From NCBI RefSeq assembly GCF_003432485.1, contig NZ_QVNQ01000007.1:62001-126000 (forward strand): a DNA stretch of 64,000 nucleotides, given 5' to 3'. The stretch comes from Actinomadura spongiicola. GTDB lineage: Bacteria; Actinomycetota; Actinomycetes; Streptosporangiales; Streptosporangiaceae. Positions 27,185 through 35,800 of this stretch are shown in pieces. The position numbers and the translations under genes are program-made. The notes below the pieces were generated by a model. It worked only from the letters and a program-made list of their open reading frames with translations, was not told the origin of the DNA and did no database searches. Each line of letters opens with the position of its first letter. Position 1 is the first letter of the stretch.

Positions 27185-27216
27185 AACACCTGTTCTCTAA
27201 GACACCTGTTCTCTAG
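27183..27216. repeat. tandem repeat with inverted repeat at a convergent gene junction
   Basis: The unit ACACCTGTTCTCTA occurs at 27186-27199 and 27202-27215 (period 16). The first copy also forms AGAACA-CC-TGTTCT, a perfect inverted repeat (27183-27196). The stop codon of the rightward membrane protein gene (27182-27184) and of the leftward isochorismatase gene (27197-27199) both fall in it. It could act as a short bidirectional terminator. Confidence 0.5.
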
Positions 27217-27862
27217 GGCGCGAGGCGCGGTCGCGGGAGAGCGCGGTCAGCAGGTCGCTGGTGTTGAGGACGACGGCGCACCGCTCGGCGGCGTAGGTGA
27301 TGGCCATGGCGTGGTGGTCGGCGGAGAAGTCGGCGGTCGCGTCGGCGGCGAAGAAGGTCTCGATGTCGCGCATGAACGCCTCGCACGCCGTCATCAGGCA
27401 GCCGATGTGGGCGTAGACGCCGGTGACGACGAGCTGGTCACGGTCCAACTCGGTGAGGATCCTCGCGAGCGACGTCCGCTGGAACGCGCTGTAACGCCAC
27501 TTGGTGAGCTGGATGTCGCTGTCGGCGGGGCGGAGCGGGTCGATGATCCGCGCGGCCGGGGGGTCACCGGGCACGCCGTCGCCCCAGAAGTCCTGGAGGA
27601 GCCCGCGCTGCGCGAGGGTCTGCGCGCCGGGCTGAGCGGTGTAGACGACGGGGATGCCGAGCGCGGCGCAGCGCGACCGCAGCGCGAGGATGTTGGCCAC
27701 GAGCTCCGGAATGGGGGACGCGTCGCGCCTGTAGGCGTCCACGAAGTAGTTCTGCATGTCGTGGACGAGCAGGACGGCCCGCTCGGGGTCCGGAGTCCAG
27801 TCGACCCGGTTCGCGGGGAGGGTGTCGGGCATCGGATACGGGGTGATTCCGGGCAGGCCCAT
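27197..27862 (-). CDS. dhbB: isochorismatase (DhbB/EntB-type, without carrier domain)
   Basis: 221 residues. Hydrolyses isochorismate to 2,3-dihydro-2,3-dihydroxybenzoate and pyruvate in the cytoplasm, the second step of dihydroxybenzoate synthesis. The isochorismatase fold shows the catalytic Asp35 (LLVHDMQNYF), Lys121 (LTKWRYSAF) and the EntB signature GVYAHIGCLMTA (148-159), FMRDIETFF. Unlike EntB and DhbB, the protein stops after this domain and has no aryl carrier domain; the carrier is encoded separately at 31611. The ATG has AGGAG five bases upstream and starts 7 bp after the dhbE stop, making it the last gene of dhbA-C-E-B. Confidence 0.93.
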   Translation of the reverse strand: MGLPGITPYPMPDTLPANRVDWTPDPERAVLLVHDMQNYFVDAYRRDASPIPELVANILALRSRCAALGIPVVYTAQPGAQTLAQRGLLQDFWGDGVPGDPPAARIIDPLRPADSDIQLTKWRYSAFQRTSLARILTELDRDQLVVTGVYAHIGCLMTACEAFMRDIETFFAADATADFSADHHAMAITYAAERCAVVLNTSDLLTALSRDRASRPREQVS

Positions 27863-27869
27863 GACGCTC

Positions 27870-29489
27870 CTAAGGGGTGGGGGCGAGGCGTGCGGCCAGG
27901 GCGCGGCGCAGCTCACGCTTGCTGATCTTGCCGACTCCGGTGACCGGGAACGCGTCGACGATCTCGACCCGGTCGGGGATCTTGTACGGGGCCAGGCCCC
28001 GGTCGCGCAGGTGGGCCCGCAGCTCGGCCGGGGTCGGCGGCTCCCCGCGCGGGACGACGACCGCGCAGGTGCGTTCGCCGAGGAACCGGTCGGGGACGGC
28101 CACGACGGCCGCGTCCCGCACCGCGGGATGGGTGAGGAGGTGGTTCTCGACCTCCTCGGCGGCGACCTTCTCGCCGCCGCGGTTGATCTGGTCCTTCACC
28201 CGTCCCTCGACGATGACGTGCCCGGACGGCAGGCGGCGGACGACGTCACCCGTCCGGTAGAACCCGTCGGGGGTGAACGCGACGGCGTTGTGCTCGTCGG
28301 CCCGGTAGTAGCCGCGGATCGTGTACGGCCCCCGCGTGAGCAGTTCGCCCGGCTCGCCCGGCGGGACCTCGTTCCCGGCGGCGTCCACCACGCGGACCTC
28401 GTCGTCCGCCGAGATGGGCCGCCCCTGGGTGGTGAGGTGGAACTCCTGGGGCTCGCCCGCGCGGGTGTAGCAGACGAGCCCCTCGGCCATGCCGTACACC
28501 TGCTGGAGGTCGCAGCCGAGCGTGTCGCGGACGCGGGCCGCGGCCGTGTCGGCGAACCGCGCGCCGCCAACCTGGAGGACGCGCAGGCTGGACAGGTCGT
28601 GCGAGGTGGTCTTCGCCGTCTCCATCCATAGCAGCGCGAGCGGCGGGACGAGCCCGGTGAGCGTGACGCGCTCCGCCTCGATCAGCGGAAACGCGACGGT
28701 GGGGGAGGGCTGCGGCGCCATCACCACGGTCCCGCCGGCGTGCAGGACGCCGAAGACGCCGGGGGAGCTCATCGGGAAGTTGTGCGCCGCCGGAAGCGCC
28801 GCCAGGTAGACGGTGTCGGGCGTGAGCCCGCAGATCTCCGCGCTGGCGCGGACGCTGTACAGGTAGTCGTCGTGGGTCCGCGGGATCATCTTCGGCGTGC
28901 CGGTGGTGCCCCCGGAGAGCTGGAACAGGGCCACGTCGGACGGAGCCGACCCGGTGAAGGCGGAGCCGTCGGCGCCGGCGTGGACGCTCTCCAGCGACGT
29001 GAACTCCTCGGCGTCACCGGCGACGAGCACGTGCCGCACGCCGGGAACCTCGTCGCGGACCTGCCGGGCGAGCGTCCGGTAGTCGAACCCGGCGTGCTCG
29101 TCCGCCACCACGTAGGCGACCGCCTCCGCGTGCCGGGCCAGATGGACGATCTCGCTCGACCGGTGGGCGGGCAGCGTGAACACCGGAATCGCGCCGAGCC
29201 GGAACAGCGCGAACGCCGTCTCCAGGAACTCGGCGACGTTCGGCAGCTGGACGACGACGCGGTCACGCGGCCGCACGCCGAGGGCGGCCAGCCCGGCGGC
29301 GAGCCGCGACGCGCGGTCGTCGAGTTCCCGGTAGGTCAGGCGAACGGTCCCGGCGACGACGGCGACGCGGTCGGCGTGCTCGGCGGCGAGCCGGGTGAGC
29401 AGCGCCCCGAACGTCTCGCCGCGCCAGTGACCGGCTTCGCGGTACCGGGCGGCGGTCTCCTCGGGCCATGGTGTGCAGTGAGGGAGCAT
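27870..29489 (-). CDS. dhbE: 2,3-dihydroxybenzoate-AMP ligase
   Basis: 539 residues, the same length as EntE/DhbE. It adenylates 2,3-dihydroxybenzoate and transfers it to the phosphopantetheine of an aryl carrier protein, here presumably the 76-residue protein at 31611. Family signatures are LSGGTTGTPKMIPRTHDDY, LPAAHNFPMSSPG, QQVYGMAEGLVCYTR, YRTGDVVRRLPSGH, and the A10 lysine region VTGVGKISKRELR. The NFPMSSPG segment is typical of aryl-acid ligases. Translation is coupled to dhbC by a TGATG overlap at 29487-29491. The frame is open upstream to 29651 but only inside dhbC. Confidence 0.95.
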   Translation of the reverse strand: MLPHCTPWPEETAARYREAGHWRGETFGALLTRLAAEHADRVAVVAGTVRLTYRELDDRASRLAAGLAALGVRPRDRVVVQLPNVAEFLETAFALFRLGAIPVFTLPAHRSSEIVHLARHAEAVAYVVADEHAGFDYRTLARQVRDEVPGVRHVLVAGDAEEFTSLESVHAGADGSAFTGSAPSDVALFQLSGGTTGTPKMIPRTHDDYLYSVRASAEICGLTPDTVYLAALPAAHNFPMSSPGVFGVLHAGGTVVMAPQPSPTVAFPLIEAERVTLTGLVPPLALLWMETAKTTSHDLSSLRVLQVGGARFADTAAARVRDTLGCDLQQVYGMAEGLVCYTRAGEPQEFHLTTQGRPISADDEVRVVDAAGNEVPPGEPGELLTRGPYTIRGYYRADEHNAVAFTPDGFYRTGDVVRRLPSGHVIVEGRVKDQINRGGEKVAAEEVENHLLTHPAVRDAAVVAVPDRFLGERTCAVVVPRGEPPTPAELRAHLRDRGLAPYKIPDRVEIVDAFPVTGVGKISKRELRRALAARLAPTP

Positions 29490-30658
29490 CACAGATCCTG
29501 GTCGATTCCGAGCGCACGCAGGAACGTGCGGAACTTCGCGGTCGTCTCGGCCAGCTCCGCTTCGGGGTCGGAACCGGCGACGATCCCGGCGCCCGCGTAG
29601 CCGCGGATCTCGTTCGGCGCCACCTCGGCGCAGCGGATGGCGATCGCCCACTCGCCGTCGCCGGAGGAGTCCGTCCAGCCGACCGCGCCGCTGTAGAAGC
29701 CGCGGTTGAACGACTCCAGTTCCCCGATGGCCTTGCGGGCCGGCTCACGTGGGGTGCCGCAGACGGCGGGCGTGGGATGCAGGGCCGCCGCGAGCTGGAC
29801 GGACGCGATGTCGGGGTCGACGATGCGGCCCTCGATCCGGGTCGACAGATGCCACATCGTCGGCGTCCGCGACAGCGACGGCCCGTCCGGGACCTCCAGG
29901 TCACGGCAGTACTCCCGCAGGCCCTCGGCGACGGCGTCGACGACCACGGCGTGCTCGTGCCGCTCCTTCTCCGAGGCGAGCAGCGCCTCACCGACGCGGG
30001 CGTCGACCTCCGGGTCCGGGTCGCGGGGCGCGGACCCGGCGAGCGGGTTGGCCGTGACGACGCTCCCGTTGCGCTGGACGAGCAGTTCCGGGCTGGCTCC
30101 GAGCAGCGTGTGACCCCGCAGCAGATCGACCGCGAACACGTAGCCGGTGGGGTTGCCGTGCGCGAGGCGGTGCAGCATCGCGGGCACGTCGGCCCGGACG
30201 ACGTCGTCGAGGTGGAACGCGCGGGCGAGGACGACCTTGCGGAGTGTTCCGTCGTCCAGCCGGTCGAGTGCGGCGGCGACGCTCCGCTTGTACGCCTCCG
30301 GGGAGGGCGCGTGCCGCAGCGACCCGAACTCGACGGGCGCCTCGCCCGAGGGCGGGCCCGTCCAGGACGGTCCCGTCCAGTGCACGGTCTGCGGGACGAG
30401 CAGCCGCGCGGGCGTCGTCGGCTGGAACGGCAGCGCGCCCACCACGATCGGGCGCGGCTGCCCCGCCGCCCGCGCCTGCGCCAGCGTCTCCCGCACCCGG
30501 CGCGCGAGCGTCTCGACGGGGTTGCCGACGTTGCAGGTGGGCACGGTGGCGGCGGTGCCGCGTGCGAGGATCGTGTGCCCGGGGGAACGGAAGAAGAAGG
30601 AGTCGCCGGGCCGGTAGTCGCTGAGGAGGTCGGCGTGGGGCTCGGTGAGGATCGTCAA
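29489..30658 (-). CDS. dhbC: isochorismate synthase
   Basis: 389 residues. Converts chorismate to isochorismate, committing it to dihydroxybenzoate. The chorismate-binding fold shows KVVLARAF, TLLGASPELLV, the helix SEKERHEHAVVVDAV, and the C-terminal motifs HPTPAVCGTPRE and FNRGFYSGAVGW. The N terminus LLSDYRPGDSFFFRSPGHTIL matches DhbC proteins. No ATG or GTG fits. The best start is a TTG at 30658 with GGAG nine bases upstream, 19 bp after the dhbA stop; the open frame extends to 30862 only inside dhbA. The stop overlaps the dhbE start. Confidence 0.92.
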   Translation of the reverse strand: MTILTEPHADLLSDYRPGDSFFFRSPGHTILARGTAATVPTCNVGNPVETLARRVRETLAQARAAGQPRPIVVGALPFQPTTPARLLVPQTVHWTGPSWTGPPSGEAPVEFGSLRHAPSPEAYKRSVAAALDRLDDGTLRKVVLARAFHLDDVVRADVPAMLHRLAHGNPTGYVFAVDLLRGHTLLGASPELLVQRNGSVVTANPLAGSAPRDPDPEVDARVGEALLASEKERHEHAVVVDAVAEGLREYCRDLEVPDGPSLSRTPTMWHLSTRIEGRIVDPDIASVQLAAALHPTPAVCGTPREPARKAIGELESFNRGFYSGAVGWTDSSGDGEWAIAIRCAEVAPNEIRGYAGAGIVAGSDPEAELAETTAKFRTFLRALGIDQDL

Positions 30659-30677
30659 GGGGATCGGCTCCGGGTGT

Positions 30678-31436
30678 TCAGGCGCGCAGGGTGGCGCCGC
30701 CGTCGACGTACAGCTCGTGCATGGTGATGTGGCGGGCCCGCTCGGACAGCAGGAAGAGCACGGCGTCGGCGATGTCGGCGGGTTCGGCGACACGGCCGAG
30801 CGGGATGCCGGTGCGGAACGCGGCGGCGTCCCCCGCGATGACGTCGCCGGCGCCGAGGGCACGCAGCATGGGGGTGTCGGTCGAGCCCGGCGAGACGATG
30901 TTGCAGCGCACCCCGTGGGGCGCCATCTCCAGGCCGAGGCAGCGGGTGAGATGGGCGGCGGCGGCCTTGGACGCCGCGTAGGCGGCCATGCCCCCGCGGG
31001 GGACGCCGCCCGCGTTGGAGCCGACGGTGACGATGGCGCCGTGTCGGCGTCCCCTCATCCGGCGGGCCGCCGCGCGGGAGACGACGAACACGCCGGTCAC
31101 GTTGACCGCGAAGGTCGCGGCCCAGTCGGCGTCGGTGGTGTCCAGGACGGTCGCCGGGCGCAGCAGCCCGGCGACGTTGACGACCTCGGTGACGGCCCCG
31201 AGCTCCGCCTCGATCTTGTCGAAGGCGGTCTCGACCGCGGGCGCGTCGCTGACGTCGACGGTGTGCGCGGTGATGGCCGGCCCCTGTTCGCCGGCCTGTT
31301 CCACAAGGCCGCGCAGACCGTCCTCGTCAAGGTCGAGCGCGGCCACGCGTCGGCCGGATCCGGTCAACGCCTCGACGATCGCGGCGCCGATTCCACCGGC
31401 ACCGCCGGTCACCACCGCAACACCTTCGCGTCTCAT
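30678..31436 (-). CDS. dhbA: 2,3-dihydro-2,3-dihydroxybenzoate dehydrogenase
   Basis: 252-residue classical short-chain dehydrogenase. It oxidises 2,3-dihydro-2,3-dihydroxybenzoate to the catechol with NAD+. The nucleotide motif is GGAGGIG (11-17), and the catalytic residues are Ser140, Tyr153 and Lys157 (YAASK). The C terminus LYVDGGATLRA is typical of EntA/DhbA. It is the first gene of the leftward operon; the ATG has GAGG about seven bases upstream. Two iron-box sequences begin 10 bp upstream of the start codon, so iron-loaded IdeR/DmdR should repress it. Confidence 0.94.
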   Translation of the reverse strand: MRREGVAVVTGGAGGIGAAIVEALTGSGRRVAALDLDEDGLRGLVEQAGEQGPAITAHTVDVSDAPAVETAFDKIEAELGAVTEVVNVAGLLRPATVLDTTDADWAATFAVNVTGVFVVSRAAARRMRGRRHGAIVTVGSNAGGVPRGGMAAYAASKAAAAHLTRCLGLEMAPHGVRCNIVSPGSTDTPMLRALGAGDVIAGDAAAFRTGIPLGRVAEPADIADAVLFLLSERARHITMHELYVDGGATLRA

Positions 31437-31445
31437 CGCCGTCCT

Positions 31446-31464
31446 CTAAATTAGGCCTACCTAA
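31446..31464. promoter_or_regulatory. IdeR/DmdR iron box 1 (dhbA side)
   Basis: On the minus strand this reads TTAGGTAGGCCTAATTTAG, about 15 of 19 matches to the actinobacterial iron-box consensus. It is separated by one base from box 2 and lies 10-28 bp upstream of the dhbA start codon. Confidence 0.65.
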
Positions 31465-31465
31465 G

Positions 31466-31484
31466 TTAGGCAAGCCTTGCCTAT
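31466..31484. promoter_or_regulatory. IdeR/DmdR iron box 2 (dhbA side)
   Basis: TTAGGCAAGCCTTGCCTAT matches about 16 of 19 consensus positions and contains the perfect inverted repeat AGGCAAG-C-CTTGCCT. The tandem arrangement with box 1 suggests two repressor dimers on the dhbA promoter. Confidence 0.75.
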
Positions 31485-31567
31485 CGTTCAGAGATCGCAC
31501 AACCCCTTGATGGGAACGGCGATCGCCCGACGGGCGGGCTTGACAGATCATGGAGCACCGCGCCATC

Positions 31568-31586
31568 TTAGGCAAGCCTAACCTAA
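31568..31586. promoter_or_regulatory. IdeR/DmdR iron box 3 (carrier protein/NRPS operon)
   Basis: TTAGGCAAGCCTAACCTAA matches about 18 of 19 consensus positions, the strongest box in the window. It lies 24 bp before the ATG of the aryl carrier protein gene, in the divergent ~175-bp region, and should control the whole rightward siderophore operon. Confidence 0.88.
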
Positions 31587-31610
31587 CTTGATCTTCCAAG
31601 GGAGTACAGC

Positions 31611-31841
31611 ATGGAGCGGACTCGGCTCACCCCGGACCGCATCCGCGCCGATGTGGCCGAGGTGCTGGGCGTGGCTCCGGGGGACGTCGCCGACGACGTC
31701 CCGGTCATCGACCAGGGCATGGACTCGATCCGGCTCATGACCCTCGTGGAGCGGTGGCGCGCCGAGGGCGCCGACATCGACCTCATGGACCTCGCGGAGC
31801 AGCCGACGGTGGCCCGGTGGCTCACTCTCCTCGCCCGCTGA
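31611..31841 (+). CDS. stand-alone aryl carrier protein
   Basis: 76 residues. A four-helix carrier protein with the phosphopantetheine site Ser39 in DQGMDSIRLM, the form typical of aryl carrier domains (GLDSIR in EntB). It should receive 2,3-dihydroxybenzoate from DhbE and present it to the first condensation domain of the NRPS at 32849. It replaces the carrier domain missing from the isochorismatase. The ATG is preceded by AAGGGAG; iron box 3 is just upstream. It is the first gene of the rightward operon, 36 bp before the lipoprotein gene. Confidence 0.92.
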   Translation: MERTRLTPDRIRADVAEVLGVAPGDVADDVPVIDQGMDSIRLMTLVERWRAEGADIDLMDLAEQPTVARWLTLLAR

Positions 31842-31877
31842 CCCCCTTCACCCCCTGACCCATCGCACGGGAGAATC

Positions 31878-32843
31878 ATGATCCACGTCCTTCGGAGATC
31901 ACGGCCGCTGGTCGCCGTCGTCGCGGCCCTCGTCGCCGCGCTCACCCTCGCCGGATGCGGCGACTCCGACGACGCCGGCTCCGACGGGAAGGCGGCGTCC
32001 GCCGAGAAGCGGACGGTCCAGGCCACCAACGGGTCCGTCACCGTCCCGGCGGACCCGAAGCGCATCGTCGCGATCAGCTACGCGGCGGGCGCCCTGCTGG
32101 ACGTCGGCGTCGTCCCGATCGGCACCACGAAGGTCGAGGAGCCGCTGGAGCTGACGCCCGAGCAGACGGCGCAGATCTCCAAGAGCACCGAGATCGGCGC
32201 GGGCGACCAGATCAACCTGGAGAAGGTGGCCGAGCTGCGCCCGGACCTGATCATCGTCGAGGGCGCCGACTTCGGCTGGCCGATCGACAAGCTCGGCAAG
32301 ATCGCGCCGACGCTGTACTTCGAGGTCGCCAAGCCCAGCGAGCTGGTCGGCGCCGCCGAGAAGATCGCCCAGGCGGTGGGCAGGGAGGCCGAGCTCAAGC
32401 GGCTCAAGGACGCCTACACGGCCAAGATCGACCAGGTCAAGGGCGCCTACGCCGGGCCGCTGCAGAAGAACAGGTTCGCCCTGGTCTCGACCTATGGGGA
32501 CGGCAAGTTCTACATCGGCACCCGCACGTCCTGGATGGGCCAGGTGCTCCACTCGCTGGGCGCGGGCTTCGCCAAGGAGTCCGACCGGACCGACACCCAC
32601 GAGAACGAGTACTCGCAGGAGAAGATCTCCTCGCTCGCCGACGCCGACGTCGTGCTCATCGGCAACTCGGGCGGCAAGCTCAGCCCGGCGACCGAGGAGA
32701 TGCTCGCCACGTCGCAGTGGAAGCTGCTCAAGGCCGCCAAGAACGACCAGGTCCACGGCGTGAACTTCAGCTTCGCCGACCGTTACACGACGCTGACCGC
32801 CGTCCTCAGCCAGGTCGAGACCCTGCTTAAGGGCCTGGGCTGA
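31878..32843 (+). CDS. ferric-siderophore-binding lipoprotein (FecB/FepB type)
   Basis: 321 residues. The signal peptide has an Arg-rich start and ends in a lipobox LAGC (residues 24-27), so the mature protein is lipid-anchored at Cys27 outside the membrane. The rest is a periplasmic-binding-protein fold of the iron-complex class (VPADPKRIVAISYAAGALLD, LEKVAELRPDLIIVEGAD, SSLADADVVLIG). It should capture the ferric siderophore and hand it to the two FecCD permeases at 58967-61056. Placement directly between the carrier protein and the first NRPS, 5 bp before the latter, ties uptake to synthesis in one transcript. Confidence 0.93.
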   Translation: MIHVLRRSRPLVAVVAALVAALTLAGCGDSDDAGSDGKAASAEKRTVQATNGSVTVPADPKRIVAISYAAGALLDVGVVPIGTTKVEEPLELTPEQTAQISKSTEIGAGDQINLEKVAELRPDLIIVEGADFGWPIDKLGKIAPTLYFEVAKPSELVGAAEKIAQAVGREAELKRLKDAYTAKIDQVKGAYAGPLQKNRFALVSTYGDGKFYIGTRTSWMGQVLHSLGAGFAKESDRTDTHENEYSQEKISSLADADVVLIGNSGGKLSPATEEMLATSQWKLLKAAKNDQVHGVNFSFADRYTTLTAVLSQVETLLKGLG

Positions 32844-32848
32844 CCGCG

Positions 32849-35800
32849 ATGTCCGAAGCTCCCCACCTCGGGCTGACCGGAGCCCAGAAGGGGGTCTGGT
32901 ACGCCCAGCGCATCGACCCCGCCCATCCCGGCTTCAACGTCAGCCAGTACGTCGAGGTGCGAGGCCCGCTGGACACCGCCGCGTTCCGCGCGGCGGTCGT
33001 CCGCGCGCTCGGTGAGGCGGACGCGCTCGGCGTCCGCTTCACCGACGGCCCGCACGGCCCGTACCAGACCGTGGGCGCGGCACCGCCCTGGCGGGTCGAG
33101 CTCGTCGACCTGAGCGGGGAGGCGGAGCCGTCCGCCGCCGCGCACCTGCGGATGCGGGCCGACCTCGCCCGTCCGGTCGACCCGTGCGGGGACGACCTCG
33201 GCGCGCAGGTGCTCTTCGTCCTGGGACCGGGCGAGCACCTGTGGTACCAGCGCTACCACCACCTGCTGATCGACGGGTACTCGGTGACGTTGATCACCCG
33301 GCGGGCGGCGGAGCTGTACACGGCCGCGGTCCGGGGCGCGCAGCCGCCGCCGTGCCCGTTCCGGCCGCTGAGCGTACTGCTGGACGAGGAGGCCGCCTAC
33401 ACGGGGTCGGCGGAACAGGCCGCCGACCGGGAGTTCTGGACGGCCTACCGGGGCGCGGCGCCCGACCCGGTGCCGCTGGCCGCCGTGCCGCGGCCCGCCG
33501 CGCACACGTTCCTGCGGGAGCGGATCGCGGCGCCCGAGGAGACGAACGCCGCCGTCCAGGCCGCCGCCAAGGCGTGCGGCGCCACCTGGGCCGAGCTGGT
33601 CACCGCCGCGTTCGCCGCCTACAACCATCGCGTCACCGGCGCCGACGACGTCGTCCTCGGCCTGCCGTTCATGGGACGGGTCGGCACCACGGCCGCCCGC
33701 GTGCCCGCGATGGTGGTGAACGTCCTGCCGCTCGTCGTCCCCGTCCGGCCCGGCGGGACGCCCGCCGAACTCGCCGGGGAGACCGCCGCGCGGATCGCGC
33801 GGGCACGGACCCACCAGCGCTACCGCAGCGAGGACCTGCAACGCGACCTCGGGCTCGTGGGCTCGGACCGGAGGCTCACCGGCCCGACCCTCAACCTCAA
33901 GCCCTTCACCTACGAGCTGCGGTTCGACGCCGCGACCGGCCACGCCTTCAACCTCGCCGCCGGTCCCGTGGACGACCTGGAGGTCAGCGTCTACCAGCGC
34001 GCCGGGGCGCTGACGTTCGAGTTCGACGCCAACCCCGACGCGCACACGCCGGAGGCGCTGCGCGGGCACCGCGACCGCTTCCTGGGGTTCCTGCACGCCT
34101 TCGTGGGCGGGCACGACGCCCCGCTCGGCCGCCTCGACCTCGCCCTGCCGCACGAGCGGGCACCGCTGACCGGGCGGCCGGTCGACGCGGGGCACGGCGA
34201 GCCGCTGACCCGGGTGTTCGAACGACAGGCGGACCGCACACCGGAGGCGGTCGCGCTCGTCGCCGCGTCCGGAAGCCTGACCTTCCGCGAACTCGAAGCC
34301 CGCGCGAACCGGCTGGCGCGGCTCCTGCGCGCACGCGGCGCCGGGCCGGAACGCGTCGTCGCGCTCGCGCTGCCCCGCGACGCCGATCTCGTCGTCGCGC
34401 TGCTCGCGGTGCTGAAATCGGGCGCCGCCTACCTCGCCCTCGACCCCGAGCGGCCCGCCGCCCACACCGCCCGGCTGGTGGACGAGACCGACCCGCTCTG
34501 CGTCATCTCGGACGGTTCCGTGCCGACGCCCCCGGGCGTCGCGGTCGTCCGGCCCGACGACGCCGCCGCCTACGAGCCGGACCCGCTGCCGGACGCGCCT
34601 GAGCCCGACCAGCTCGCGTACGTGCTGTACACGTCCGGGTCGACCGGACGGCCCAAGGGCGTCGAGGTCACCCATCGCGGCCTGGTCAACCTCTTCCACG
34701 ACCACCTCGGCACGGTCATGGCCGACGCCGCCGCCACCCTCCCGGACGGCGCCCGGCTGAAGGCCGCGCACACGTTCCAGTTCGCGTTCGACTCCTCGTG
34801 GGACTCCCTCCTCTACCTGTTCGCGGGCCACGAGATTCACCTGGTCGGGGACGACGAACTCCGCGAACCGCTGACCCTGGCCACCCGCGGCTACGACGTC
34901 CTGGACGTCCCCCCGGCACTGGCGCTGGAACTCCTGGACGCGGGCCTGCTCGACGACCCGGCGCGGCGGCCCCGGCTGCTGGTGTTCGGCGGGGACGCCG
35001 CCACCCCCGAGCTGTGGGCGCGGCTCCGCGACACCCCGGACGTGCCCGCCCACAACTTCTACGGCCCCACCGAGTACACCGTCGACGCGCTCGGCGCCCG
35101 CGTCGCCGAGCATGAGCGTCCGTCCATCGGGACGCCGATCGCCGGGACCCGCGCCCAGGTGCTCGACGCGGCGCTGCGGCCCGTCCCGCCGGGCGGGGTC
35201 GGGGAGCTGTACCTGTCCGGCCCGGGGCTGGCGCGCGGGTACCGGGGCCGCTTCGCGCTGACGGCGGAACGGTTCGTCGCCGACCCGTCCGGCGCGCCCG
35301 GGGAGCGCATGTACCGGACGGGCGACCTGGTGCGCCGCGCCGCCGACGGGACGCTGGAGTTCGCCGGACGCGCCGACCGGCAGGTGAAGATCCGGGGTCA
35401 CCGGGTCGAGCCCGGCGAGGTGGAGGCCGCGCTCACGGCGGAGCCGGACGTCGCCCGCGCACTCGCCGTGGCCCGCGACGGACGCCTCGTCGCGTACGTG
35501 GTCGGCGACGGCGAGCGGCCCCTCGATCCCGCCGCGCTGCGCGACCGGGCCGCCGCGCTGCTGCCCGCCGCGTTCGTCCCCGCCGCCGTCGTCGTGCTGG
35601 ACGCGCTGCCGTTGACGCCCGCGGGCAAGATCGACGTGGCGGCGCTGCCCGACCCGGAGTTCACCGCCACCGGACGCGCCCCGCGCACCGAGCGCGAGGA
35701 GGCGCTGTGCGGCGTCTTCGCGGACGTCCTCGGCCTCGCGTCGGTCGGCGCCGACGACGACTTCTTCGCGCTCGGCGGCGACAGCATCTCCGCCATCCAG

